Source: CAYSCW01 sp964429795
Lineage (GTDB): Bacteria > Acidobacteriota > Aminicenantia > Aminicenantales > Aminicenantaceae
Direction: 5' to 3'
DNA: 64,000 bases
Assembly (NCBI GenBank): GCA_964429795.1
Contig: CAYSCW010000013.1
Coordinates: 1 to 64,000 of the forward strand
Position numbers and translations under genes: made by a program. The notes below the pieces were generated by a model, which was given only the letters and a program-made list of their open reading frames with translations, was not told the origin of the DNA and ran no database searches. Shown here in pieces: positions 37,191 to 46,035 of the stretch (its first letter is position 1; each line of letters begins with the position of its first letter).

Positions 37191-38450
37191 TCAGAGGACA
37201 AGTGTTTCTTGTGTCCTGCTCTTGCGTCCAGCGCTTTTATGCATGATGGCAAAGGCTGATAGCAGACCTAAGATACTCAAGATGACTATGAAAGTGAAGA
37301 AATACCTGTATCCCATTCCCCCTGGGTATCTATCCAGCAAGATTCCTCCTAGCATGGGCATAAATATATCTGGAGTGTAGCCGACGACAGAGACGATTCC
37401 AGTCACAGTGCCTGTTATGATAAGGGGAATTCCTCCTTCCTCCAACAGAGCATAGTAAATGCCCCTTAAGGCGAATATGGCCAATGAGGCGACGGCTGTA
37501 TTCACAACTAAGATCAAAACAAGTTGCGGGTTTCCCGGAGTGAAGATAAAAACGCCAAAACTGATGATTAGGATTCCAAAAGACCAAGAGACGGTCTTGG
37601 AGATGCCTATGTTGTCCGCCAGAAACCCAGCGCCGAGAGCTGCTAAGGGTTTGAGCCACATTTTCCCGACGCCGACAGCTCCACCAAAAACGACACTCAT
37701 CAAGAAAACATCTGTGGCGTAGGGCGTGAAATAATAGGATCCCCAATAGGCGCTGTAGGCGGCCAGAATGACTATCGATATCATCCAGACTACGGGCATC
37801 TTTAAAACCATGATGATCTGGGTTAATCCGATCTTCTGCTTTTTGTCTGCGTCGTTCTCACCAAGGGAGTCTTCCAGAGCAAACCAGGCCATTATTCCGA
37901 TCAAGATGTCCATGATCGAGAAAAGAATGATTACCCATGAGAGAGCAAGTTTTCCGCTGCCCAACCTGGCGAAAACAGCCAGCAAGGCTGTTGAGCTTGC
38001 CAGTTCAGCAATCCCTCTCCCGCTCTCCAGGATGCCGAAGGCCCGGCCTTGTTCATCACTGGGAGCCCAGTTCCGGGTTGCCTTGATCAGCGCTCCCCAG
38101 AAAGTAAGGGTACAGCTCACTCCCCAAAAAGCATGGACAGCGATAGACAACAGATAAGAAGGAAAAGAGGCGAAATACAGACCGGATATGCCCGTGGCCA
38201 GCATGGATAGAGTGATGAGTTTTCGCGAAGATACACGGTCGGCCAACCAGCCTCCGGGAAAATAGGAAATCAAAGCTGCGGTGCCGAATACGCTCATCAG
38301 GATACCGAGCTGAGTGTTGGAAAGATGCAAAGCCTTTTGGAGGGGAATATAGTAGACCTCCCTGAGAAAGGGGAGAAGATAGATAATTCCGCCGGAAAGG
38401 CAGAGACAGGCCATGACCAGCCAGCGTCGGAATGTGCTCACCGCAGTCAT
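37191..38450 (-). CDS. MFS transporter
   Basis: The 419-residue protein has about twelve membrane segments. The MFS loop signature is GGWLADRVSSRK between helices 2 and 3, and a second-half counterpart is GFLADNIGISK. It resembles the sugar-phosphate/organic-anion type antiporters. Its start overlaps the stop of the upstream aminopeptidase remnant (ATGA). With the following MttB-like gene it forms a likely two-gene unit, so a methylated amine is a reasonable but unproven cargo. Confidence 0.85.
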   Translation of the reverse strand: MTAVSTFRRWLVMACLCLSGGIIYLLPFLREVYYIPLQKALHLSNTQLGILMSVFGTAALISYFPGGWLADRVSSRKLITLSMLATGISGLYFASFPSYLLSIAVHAFWGVSCTLTFWGALIKATRNWAPSDEQGRAFGILESGRGIAELASSTALLAVFARLGSGKLALSWVIILFSIMDILIGIMAWFALEDSLGENDADKKQKIGLTQIIMVLKMPVVWMISIVILAAYSAYWGSYYFTPYATDVFLMSVVFGGAVGVGKMWLKPLAALGAGFLADNIGISKTVSWSFGILIISFGVFIFTPGNPQLVLILVVNTAVASLAIFALRGIYYALLEEGGIPLIITGTVTGIVSVVGYTPDIFMPMLGGILLDRYPGGMGYRYFFTFIVILSILGLLSAFAIMHKSAGRKSRTQETLVL

Positions 38451-38728
38451 TCAAATTCTTTTACTGAATTCACCAGAACAGATCGAAGAGGCTCTGCATT
38501 TGCCGAATGTCCGGCCCTTTCCACAATGATGAGTTTAGACTTCGGCAGCTTCTTGTGCAGTTTATAGGCTGTGATCGGGGGACAGATCACATCATAGCGG
38601 CCGTTTATAATTGTTATTCGGTAACGTGCCCCTTGATTTCTGTATAATCCAGGTAAACTATATAATAAATTGGATGTAAAAGCGCAGCCAAATAGATTTG
38701 AGAGAAGGCAAAGGAAATATTTAGTCAA
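38447..38728 (-). pseudogene. Proline iminopeptidase-like hydrolase, C-terminal remnant
   Basis: Only about 55 C-terminal residues match: IINGRYDVICPP (with the catalytic Asp), then KLIIVERAGHSA (with the catalytic His), as in alpha/beta-hydrolase proline iminopeptidases. The preceding 35 residues are unrelated, and the nucleophile region is missing. It overlaps the MFS start by 4 bases and the hemerythrin stop by 8. Confidence 0.7.
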
Positions 38729-39266
38729 TGCTTTTCTTTACTTCGTCAACCTTCTCTTTATATATTTCATGGATAAAATTCCGATCGAATTCCCGCTCTT
38801 CCTCTAACATGGATTCTTGCTCTGCCTGGTTGAAATAATTCATTACCGGAATGAAAAAATGCTTATCCTCTTTTTTTATATGTTGGGGATAAAAGTGAAC
38901 TAATTCCTGTAAACATTCTAAAATTGTGTGTATCGCATTCCCATCTCCTTCTTTGTATTTTCTACTTGCATCCACAAGTTCTGTCACCTTTTTTCTTCCC
39001 CAACGATGTTCTCCAATCAACTCTTCCATCGTTTTCCTGTGTTGCTCTTCCAGCCTCTTAGATTTAAGATCCCGGAACAATATGTTCTCTTCTTTTCCAT
39101 GATGTAACCGATCAGCATAAGTGCGGATAAAATCAATAGCTTTCTCTATAAATTCAAAACTCGCTCTTTTTTCTTTTTTTATTCTCTCTACTTCCTTTTC
39201 CATCAATGCAATCATACGTTCAATAAGTCGATGTTCCATCATCAACAGTCCAATGGGCATAACCAT
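38721..39266 (-). CDS. Hemerythrin-like HHE domain protein
   Basis: The 181-residue four-helix protein has the HHE ligands spread as MEHRLIERM, RLHHGKEENILF, GEHRWGRKK and HFYPQHIKKEDKHFF, consistent with a di-iron, oxygen- or NO-sensing site. The start is taken as the ATG at 39266 (MVMPIG). The frame extends to a TTG at 39284, but GAGGAG lies about 10 bases before the ATG. Such proteins often act in oxygen or nitric-oxide handling in anaerobes. Confidence 0.85.
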   Translation of the reverse strand: MVMPIGLLMMEHRLIERMIALMEKEVERIKKEKRASFEFIEKAIDFIRTYADRLHHGKEENILFRDLKSKRLEEQHRKTMEELIGEHRWGRKKVTELVDASRKYKEGDGNAIHTILECLQELVHFYPQHIKKEDKHFFIPVMNYFNQAEQESMLEEEREFDRNFIHEIYKEKVDEVKKSID

Positions 39267-39378
39267 AGTTGGCAATCTCCTCAATGAGATGAGAAGTTTT
39301 TAACATAGAAAAAAGAAAGAGTCAAAATTGTTTCAACAAAACGGCGCATAATGCTGCAAAATCTGAAAATATCGCATT

Positions 39379-40839
39379 TTATTCTATTATTTTCAGATCA
39401 AAGATTTCGTTCCTGCTCCACTCCAGCCAATAATTAATTGCACGCTCACGAACAAAACGCCAATAATTGTCAGTTAATGGCCCGTGTTGTTTAATGGCTT
39501 GTTTTATATCTTTTTTTGCTCTATCCCAATATTCCTCTTTGAGTTGAAGACTTATTGTTTTATTCTTAAAAGTAAAAGTCGCTTTCGGCATTTGAGGCGA
39601 ATCTGTTGATAGAGAAATTGTTCCATGCCCGAGAGTTGCACCTGTGCTCACTTGTAATCCATCATTAAAACAACTAATAGGCGGCTCGCTTCCTGCATAA
39701 GAAACTACCGATAATTCATCAAGTCCAACATGAAAATATTCCCGTGCTCTCAGCCCCATTTTTGCTCCGATAACGGAGTAAATTCCCAAATGGTCGTGAA
39801 ACTCATTTGTTAAGACAACAATTCTCCATTCTCTTCTTCCATGCCTTTCAATTATCTGGCTCATGAATTGTCTGATATCTTCTCTGTATAAACGGGATTC
39901 ATTCGGAAATTGCTTAAAAGTGACACTCATGTCTTCGATGTCGCAGGATAATATTTCTATAATTTCTTCCTCAAGCTTGTCTGTTTTCAGTACACGGCTG
40001 ATACCGTGGTTGGGATGCCCTTCAATTATTCTTGTCTCAAACAACCCTGGATAGAGGAGATACAAAGCAACTAGATCGTCCCATAGTCCTAAGTGGCCGG
40101 TCTCGATCAGTCGTGAAATTTCTTCCTGGCGGTGAGATTTGGCAATTTTCTGGGCGTAAGGTGTTTTTATATCTTCTATGGATCGTAATAATTTTTCAGT
40201 AAACAGAATTTCCTTATCATCTGCATTGTTCACAACATTTACTTTCATATCCTCGCTTAAAATATAATCAGCCGCTTCTTTATCAAATTCATAATTTGTT
40301 CCTGAACTCGGATGAATATTATCGTTATACCAGATAATTCTTTCGACATCTTGCTTTATCTCCGGCTTAATGCGAAAAGCATCTGCAAGATTAGCCAGCG
40401 AGCCTAAACAGACTACTGTTACAGGTTTCTCTTCTGCTTCAATCGAAGAAATAATCAAATCAGAAGCACTTTTTTTACCGTCCGCTTCAATATGACTTTC
40501 ATCTCCCCAATTTAAATTCTGGTTAAATCTTCTCCATGGTGGTGGATTTGATTGGGAAATTTCGCCTGAAGCTGTGGGGATACCTTCGTGACCGAAACTT
40601 CTGAGCAAAGCTCTTACTTTTTTTAATCCATTTTCCGGATCCAAAACGCCGTCAGAAGTTGTCACTGCGATCACTTCAACTTCATCAGAAGCTAATAACA
40701 AACAAATTGCGCGCAGATCATCAGCCGCTGCATCTGTGTCAATAATTATATGATTCTTTACCCTGCTCGAGAGGGCAAATACGGATGAAAAACATAACAG
40801 TATGAATACTAAAAGAAAAAAATGTTTCTTCATTTCCAA
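39379..40839 (-). CDS. Nucleoside hydrolase fused to an FmdE-like domain, exported
   Basis: The 486-residue protein has a signal peptide and then an IunH-type nucleoside hydrolase (residues about 30-320). The metal-binding DTDAAADD (34-41) replaces the usual DTDPGxDD, and a second site has VVCLGSLANLADAF. The last 150 residues look like FmdE (formylmethanofuran dehydrogenase subunit E family): EFHDHLGIYSVIGAKMGLRA, then SCFNDGLQVSTGATLGHGTI. The hydrolase splits ribosides into base and ribose; the added domain's role is unknown, and FmdE-type domains usually bind metal. The two domains are in one open frame with no sign of assembly error. Confidence 0.75.
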   Translation of the reverse strand: MEMKKHFFLLVFILLCFSSVFALSSRVKNHIIIDTDAAADDLRAICLLLASDEVEVIAVTTSDGVLDPENGLKKVRALLRSFGHEGIPTASGEISQSNPPPWRRFNQNLNWGDESHIEADGKKSASDLIISSIEAEEKPVTVVCLGSLANLADAFRIKPEIKQDVERIIWYNDNIHPSSGTNYEFDKEAADYILSEDMKVNVVNNADDKEILFTEKLLRSIEDIKTPYAQKIAKSHRQEEISRLIETGHLGLWDDLVALYLLYPGLFETRIIEGHPNHGISRVLKTDKLEEEIIEILSCDIEDMSVTFKQFPNESRLYREDIRQFMSQIIERHGRREWRIVVLTNEFHDHLGIYSVIGAKMGLRAREYFHVGLDELSVVSYAGSEPPISCFNDGLQVSTGATLGHGTISLSTDSPQMPKATFTFKNKTISLQLKEEYWDRAKKDIKQAIKQHGPLTDNYWRFVRERAINYWLEWSRNEIFDLKIIE

Positions 40840-40959
40840 ATCCTTGTAGAGAAGTTAAACTGGTTCTTTATTATATACAATATGCAGTTTTTTAAAAATA
40901 TTTGGAGTATGAGGAGAGATTCGAGAAAGATCTCATGATTTTTTTTATAAAATGCTGGG

Positions 40960-42333
40960 TTAATTTATTTTGTTTTTGTATTTCTCCACAGCTTTTAAGG
41001 CTTCTGGTGTGCCGATCCGTTTTAATGCTTCAACCGCCCACATCCGGACTTCTTCGTCTGCATCTTTCAGCGCCACTATCAATGATTTTACAGCCTTGTC
41101 TGAGGGTATCTTTTCCAGCGCCCAGGCAGCAGCGCGGCGTTTCTTGATATTTTTCTCCTCAAGCACGCGAATGAGCGGCTCCACTGCTTTTTCGGACTGA
41201 ATTTTCCCCAGGGCCATTGCTGCCGTCCAGCCAGTATCCTTTTCTTTAAGGGCATGAATCAGGGGATTAACCGCTATTTCGGATTTCATCTCCCCTAGAA
41301 TCCAAGCTGCCTCCTCCCGGACAAAGCTGTTCTTATCTTCCAACATCCCGATCAGCGGCTCGATAACATTCCCGGAGTTGATCCTGACCAGGGCGACAGC
41401 CGCCTCATTCCGCACCATCCAGTCACTGTCTTTTAAAGCCTCGATCAGCACTCCAACATCCCTTTCAAGCTGAATTTTACCCAAAATCCGGACAGCCTCC
41501 CACCGGACAACACTATCCTCTTCCTTGAGAAGCGGGATAATATGTTCGGACATTGGTTCTCCGATCTCCACCAAGGCTTTAACAGAGTCCTCGCGAGCCC
41601 CCCAATCTTCATCTTTCAAAGCCATGATCAAGAATTCGGTCTTTTTTTCTGGCCGTAATCTTATGAGATGAGAGTAAGTCAGTCTCCTTATGTAACCATT
41701 CCTGTCTTTCAAAGCCTTCATGAGCCCATCAACCGCTTCATTCGAACCGATATGCCCTAAGCCATAGACTGCTCCCATGCGGATTCGAACATCTTCCTCA
41801 CTTAAGGCTTTGATTAGAGATGGGACCGCTTTTTCGGATTGAATGTCCCCCAGAGCATACGCTGCCCCGAATCGAGGCGGAGGATTTGATTCCTTGTCAT
41901 TCAGAACCTTAATCAGCGGCTCAACCGCTTTTTCGGATTTAATCCTTCTCAAGGTCATCGCAGCCTCATACCGACCGTAATCATGCAATGTCTTGTCCTC
42001 GAGCATCTCAATCAGGAGATTAATCGCTCTCTCTGTTCTCACTTCCCCCAGCGCCCAGGCAATCCTTCTCTGGTGCCATTCAATCCTGTACTGAGACCAT
42101 TCACTCGTTTCTTTATTCTTCAGCATATTCTTAAGTGGCTCAATGATCGGGTCTCCTATCTCTCTGAAAGCTTCGCTCACACTTCCCCACTCTCCATAAG
42201 ACAAACTCCAAAATTTTTTAATAAGCTGATCGATCTTTTCCTTTTCGCTCGATTGACTGTCCTGTGCAAATCCATTGATACCACCCATCACTAGTATGAT
42301 AATGCATAAAATCACTATGATTTTATTCTTCAT
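40960..42333 (-). CDS. Secreted HEAT-repeat protein
   Basis: The 457-residue protein starts at the ATG at 42333 (GGGGGAG upstream; a longer frame to 42405 is not needed). A signal peptide (IIVILCIIILVMGGINGFAQ) precedes about twelve HEAT/PBS-lyase-like repeats of 30-32 residues. The repeats are strikingly regular (EKAVEPLIKVLNDKE, EKAVPSLIKALSEED, NEAVDGLMKALKDRN and so on to the end). It overlaps the stop of the 350-residue gene by 11 bases, so the two form an operon. It is unrelated in detail to the HEAT genes at 11.7-14.3 kb. Confidence 0.85.
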   Translation of the reverse strand: MKNKIIVILCIIILVMGGINGFAQDSQSSEKEKIDQLIKKFWSLSYGEWGSVSEAFREIGDPIIEPLKNMLKNKETSEWSQYRIEWHQRRIAWALGEVRTERAINLLIEMLEDKTLHDYGRYEAAMTLRRIKSEKAVEPLIKVLNDKESNPPPRFGAAYALGDIQSEKAVPSLIKALSEEDVRIRMGAVYGLGHIGSNEAVDGLMKALKDRNGYIRRLTYSHLIRLRPEKKTEFLIMALKDEDWGAREDSVKALVEIGEPMSEHIIPLLKEEDSVVRWEAVRILGKIQLERDVGVLIEALKDSDWMVRNEAAVALVRINSGNVIEPLIGMLEDKNSFVREEAAWILGEMKSEIAVNPLIHALKEKDTGWTAAMALGKIQSEKAVEPLIRVLEEKNIKKRRAAAWALEKIPSDKAVKSLIVALKDADEEVRMWAVEALKRIGTPEALKAVEKYKNKIN

Positions 42334-43375
42334 CTCCCCCTTCCCCCCCAGAAATATTCTCTCTTGTAAAATGTTCTGTGAGCGCTTTATACAGGTTACC
42401 AGCAAATGCTTTTTCGATTTCTTCCAAACCCCTCAAACCGAATATGAGCGAGATGGCTATGGGATCTGCCCGATAACCTGTGTGGCCTTCATAAAAACCG
42501 TAGCGCATGATGTAAAATGGCACCATCTCCCCTGTACGAATATAGCTGAGCATTTTTTGAAAATCTCTCATCTGTTCGTCACTAAGATTTGAGTATTTTT
42601 CTTGTAAAAAGGCTTTTTCATCCTCATCCAATTCTATACAAAACTCAATTTGATACATCCCCAGGATTTCATCGTTAAATATGGAATCCTGCCATCCCCG
42701 ACCACCAGCACTTATAAGACGAACCTTTCTGCTGTTATACAGAAAATGATCGATGCTATCTATAGATCTGCCGACACTTCTGCTTGAGTAGCTGACCCAT
42801 CGAATGAGATTCCAGACATGAAACAGGGGTTTTGCTAGTTGAGGATGAGTCAGCCCCAATTTCTTGACTAACCGATTATCTCCTTTCAGGACAGATATGA
42901 TATCTTCATCTTGACTCATAAAACCCTCGCCGGATGAACCTCCGGGCCGACTGCTGTCTGTGATTTCTGCAATGGAGCGGCCTGTAATCCATCTTGTGTA
43001 ATTGAGTTCAATCTCTGAATGCAATCCTGTCTGGGCCAATGCAGGAAAATCAGCGGCATCGACTTCAAGTATGGCTATTTTGTCCCACTCGCTTTCCCTG
43101 TAACCTAGAGGCTCACCTTTCTCAACCGTTACGGGTATAAGCGCGAATTTATTGTCTTTTGTGATTGCTACCACGATTTCCGTCCCGTCTTCCGCTGTGT
43201 AGGGAGAAGGAAGTTCCGGGAAATAATCATAAGTGTTAGGGTAGAGCCTCAATTCTTCTTTTGTTTTGGGATGTCTGATGGTCTGCGCTTCTTGTGAAGA
43301 TTTAAGAGTCGCTATGGATATTGCAACATGTAGAGTTATCAGCAGCACCAAACATTTAACCCTGCAGTTTTTCAT
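42323..43375 (-). CDS. Exported protein of unknown function
   Basis: The 350-residue protein has a signal-like N-terminus (CLVLLITLHVAISIATL) and no recognised domain. Notable parts are RHPKTKEELRLYPNTYDYFP near the start, a Ser/Gly-rich loop (DSSRPGGSSGEGF) in the middle, and an acidic helical end (SGGEGGDEE). GAGAAGGAGATACA precedes the ATG. It is translationally coupled to the HEAT protein gene. Confidence 0.6.
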   Translation of the reverse strand: MKNCRVKCLVLLITLHVAISIATLKSSQEAQTIRHPKTKEELRLYPNTYDYFPELPSPYTAEDGTEIVVAITKDNKFALIPVTVEKGEPLGYRESEWDKIAILEVDAADFPALAQTGLHSEIELNYTRWITGRSIAEITDSSRPGGSSGEGFMSQDEDIISVLKGDNRLVKKLGLTHPQLAKPLFHVWNLIRWVSYSSRSVGRSIDSIDHFLYNSRKVRLISAGGRGWQDSIFNDEILGMYQIEFCIELDEDEKAFLQEKYSNLSDEQMRDFQKMLSYIRTGEMVPFYIMRYGFYEGHTGYRADPIAISLIFGLRGLEEIEKAFAGNLYKALTEHFTRENISGGEGGDEE

Positions 43376-43518
43376 TGTATCTCCTTCTCAATCCTTATAT
43401 ATAATATAGGGTCGGGCCCACCGACACACAACTTAAACAATCCTGAAGAAATTGTAAGAATCCTCCCCTCAATCACCCTGCTATTAAATTAAAAAGCAGT
43501 CATTTTCGTTAGCAAACA

Positions 43519-43845
43519 TCACCTGGAGCAGATGCTTTTTATTCTTTTTACTCTTAAACCAAAGTAGAGCAGAAGAATAGGGAGTAACAAATTCAGGTAA
43601 AATAATACGGGCTGAGAGCTAGCCTCCATCACTACCAGCTCGTAGATATGAAAAAAGATCCATATGATTGCTATAACTATAATAAGGATGCTGTCTCTTT
43701 TTCTCCACCAGTGAATGGATGTGGCAGCAGCCACAATAAATCCCACAATCGGGCCTGAATACAAGCTAACGATAAAGAATATCAAGTTGCTTAAGGCCAA
43801 TAGGATTAAGACGGCCATGACAATTTTCTCATTTATACTGTGCAT
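43519..43845 (-). CDS. Small membrane protein, unknown function
   Basis: The 108-residue protein has four predicted membrane segments (MAVLILLALSNLIFFIV, GPIVGFIVAAATSI, SILIIVIAIIWIFFHIYELVV and LFYLNLLLPILLLYFGL). Its start is 1 base after the stop of the methyltransferase gene, so the two are coupled. No family was recognised. Confidence 0.55.
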   Translation of the reverse strand: MHSINEKIVMAVLILLALSNLIFFIVSLYSGPIVGFIVAAATSIHWWRKRDSILIIVIAIIWIFFHIYELVVMEASSQPVLFYLNLLLPILLLYFGLRVKRIKSICSR

Positions 43846-43846
43846 C

Positions 43847-44407
43847 TCAAAAATCCTTTTTTATTTTTTTTAATCCATTCAAGAAATTCCACATGGGAAC
43901 TTTTTTCATATATTTCCTATAACTATCCCCAAATTTCTTTATATTGAATTCATCTTCTTTTTTAGACGCTGTCCAAAAGCAGAATATCGCTACTAGCCCA
44001 AATATCGTGGAAAGAATGGATTGAATGAGTAAGATCATCCCTACAGTAAAGAGTGCGCTCCCCAAATAAAGCGGATGTCGCACAATTCGATACACGCTGC
44101 TTTCGATAAACTTTGTTGTATGCTCCCATCCAGACTCTGGTTTTCCCTTGTGCTTAAGACTGCTGTGCGAAGAAATAACAAACACAGCAGCAGGAATGTA
44201 AAAAGCATAGCCTATGTAAACCAAGGGGAGAATATTACCACCCTTGTAAACCAAATGTCCTAATACAATCAGAGAAAACATAATCCCCAATCCACATGCT
44301 ACGTAAATCTCATAGACAATCCGTTTTCGGATCACTGGAATTAGCCATCGGAAAATGATTCCGAGCCAAATAGCTGCGCAAATCATATACGCTAACATCT
44401 CAATCAT
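43847..44407 (-). CDS. Isoprenylcysteine/phospholipid methyltransferase-family membrane protein
   Basis: The 186-residue protein has five or six membrane segments and the ICMT/PEMT signature: SSVYRIVRHPLYLGSALFTVG, then EDEFNIKKFGDSYRKYMKKVP. The RHPxY and E...Y motifs bind S-adenosylmethionine in this family. Bacterial members methylate small lipids, isoprenoids or unknown targets. It is followed at once by a small membrane protein. Confidence 0.82.
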   Translation of the reverse strand: MIEMLAYMICAAIWLGIIFRWLIPVIRKRIVYEIYVACGLGIMFSLIVLGHLVYKGGNILPLVYIGYAFYIPAAVFVISSHSSLKHKGKPESGWEHTTKFIESSVYRIVRHPLYLGSALFTVGMILLIQSILSTIFGLVAIFCFWTASKKEDEFNIKKFGDSYRKYMKKVPMWNFLNGLKKIKKDF

Positions 44408-44576
44408 AATCTATTCTTTCGATAAATGGTTTTATAATAATGGAATTTCGACAATTCCTGTTCACTGAAATCCACGAATGAAGATTATCACAGTATTAAA
44501 GGCGGGATCAATTACCAAGAAATAGGGAGCATACTAGAAGGGCAATCCAGGATGGCTTGAATAATTAATTACTGTA

Positions 44577-45590
44577 TTATTCAGCAGTAAAAAGAAAATA
44601 GTCATACAGAAACCGGGCGATCTGGGCAATGATCTCTTCACTTTCCGTATTATCGATCTTTGCCTCTTTTATAAATATCACAACCACGACATTCCCCGCG
44701 TCTCCGGGTAGCTCGATTATGCCTACATCGTTCGTTGTGCCCCCGATCGTCCCAGTTTTGTGATACACGGTCGTTTGGGGCGGTAGTATTCCTTTAATTC
44801 GAGCATCCCCGGTCTGACACCGTCTCATGATATCCAGCAGAAGCTCTGAATTTGCATCGCTCAGGACTTCCCTGTTCCAGATTTTCTGCAAAAGCTGCGC
44901 CATAGCCAGCGGAGTCGCAGTGTCCTGAAGATCTTTATTGAAAGCTTCCGCTGCTTGATTGCGCTGTTCTTCCGTTAATTGTGCAATTTCTTTTACGACA
45001 TATTCATCTATGTAGGTATCGCCTTCCTTCATGGATGTCACTCCGAGAAAGTTGGCTATGGCAACAAATGTCGGACGGTTGACATCGATATTACTGATCC
45101 CAATTTCCCGCATTTTTTGGGTGACGGCTGCAGAGCCGCCCGCTGCTTTCAAACACAGGTCAGTGGCGCTGTTATCGCTGATAAGCAGCATCAATTCCAA
45201 AAGATTATGGAGTGAAAGCATGACGCCGGGATCGTCCAGCAGCCTTGAGATGGTGCCGCTACCTGGATGGAGGTCGGTTTTTTCCACCTTGACCATGTTT
45301 GAAAGCTTTATTTCTCCTTTTTCCATTTGGGATAATAGTTGCACCGCGATCGGGACTTTATATGTGCTGGCCATAGGGTAGCGTATGTTTTCATTGTAAT
45401 AAAACGATTTCCCTGATTTAAGATGGATTGACCCGACGCCGACTGAACCGCCAGTTGCTTTTTCAAAACGTGCTATCCCATCGGTCAATCGATCCGCAGG
45501 TGTCTTCTCGCCTGATTGTGCAAAACACTGTGCGCCGATCAATAAAATGGCGATGAAAAACCCTATCATAATCCTAATTTTTTGTTTCAT
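44577..45590 (-). CDS. Class A beta-lactamase-like serine hydrolase
   Basis: The 337-residue protein has a signal peptide (IGFFIAILLIGAQCFA) and the class A motifs: STYK (S75-K78), SDN (S138-N140) and KTGT (K278 onward, YHKTGTIGGTTND). The omega-loop region reads DVNRPTFVAIANFLG, with no obvious ExxLN, so the general base Glu166 of true class A enzymes is not evident. It could be a diverged beta-lactamase or another penicilloyl-serine hydrolase. Activity against antibiotics should not be assumed. The gene stands alone. Confidence 0.8.
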   Translation of the reverse strand: MKQKIRIMIGFFIAILLIGAQCFAQSGEKTPADRLTDGIARFEKATGGSVGVGSIHLKSGKSFYYNENIRYPMASTYKVPIAVQLLSQMEKGEIKLSNMVKVEKTDLHPGSGTISRLLDDPGVMLSLHNLLELMLLISDNSATDLCLKAAGGSAAVTQKMREIGISNIDVNRPTFVAIANFLGVTSMKEGDTYIDEYVVKEIAQLTEEQRNQAAEAFNKDLQDTATPLAMAQLLQKIWNREVLSDANSELLLDIMRRCQTGDARIKGILPPQTTVYHKTGTIGGTTNDVGIIELPGDAGNVVVVIFIKEAKIDNTESEEIIAQIARFLYDYFLFTAE

Positions 45591-45967
45591 TTGACTTTCC
45601 TTTCGTCCATATTTTTAAGCAAGGCTAAGTCTTGCCGTCGTTAGCATACCCTTTTCGAAAATCTTCCACAACAGAACTATAAAATTTCCATTAAGTGCTT
45701 GCCTCAAATTCCTCACGCTTCACCTCAATATCCAGCTGCTAACATACTGAACTTAGCTTATCATACTGAAAATGACATGATCAATCGATGTGGAAAAAGT
45801 GAGTATAATAATAAAGGATGAAAAATGTCGCGAAATGTTAATATTAAACGATATTTTTATAACTGAGTAGTCTTCTTAACGAGTAGGTAGTGAAATAATG
45901 AATTTAGTGCCATTGTATTATTAAAAAAAGAGGAAATAGGTATTGTGTCCCCATTTTCAAGAGATTT
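45591..45967. other. Non-coding region between two divergent genes
   Basis: This spacer of about 380 bases precedes the promoter of the C45 gene. It shows no open frame or RNA gene. Near 45939 it has GGTATTGTGTCCCC, a word often seen at the ends of REP-associated transposon remnants; that link is weak. Confidence 0.35.
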
Positions 45968-45996
45968 TTGACACCTTATTTTAGCTGTGTTATATG
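45968..45996 (+). promoter_or_regulatory. Sigma-70-type promoter of the C45 gene
   Basis: TTGACA (45968-45973), a 17-base spacer and TATATG (45991-45996) lie 39 bases before the ATG at 46036. The -35 is perfect and the -10 differs at two positions. Confidence 0.6.
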
Positions 45997-46035
45997 TTTC
46001 CTAACTGAAATCTGACAAAGCGCAGAGGGAAAACT

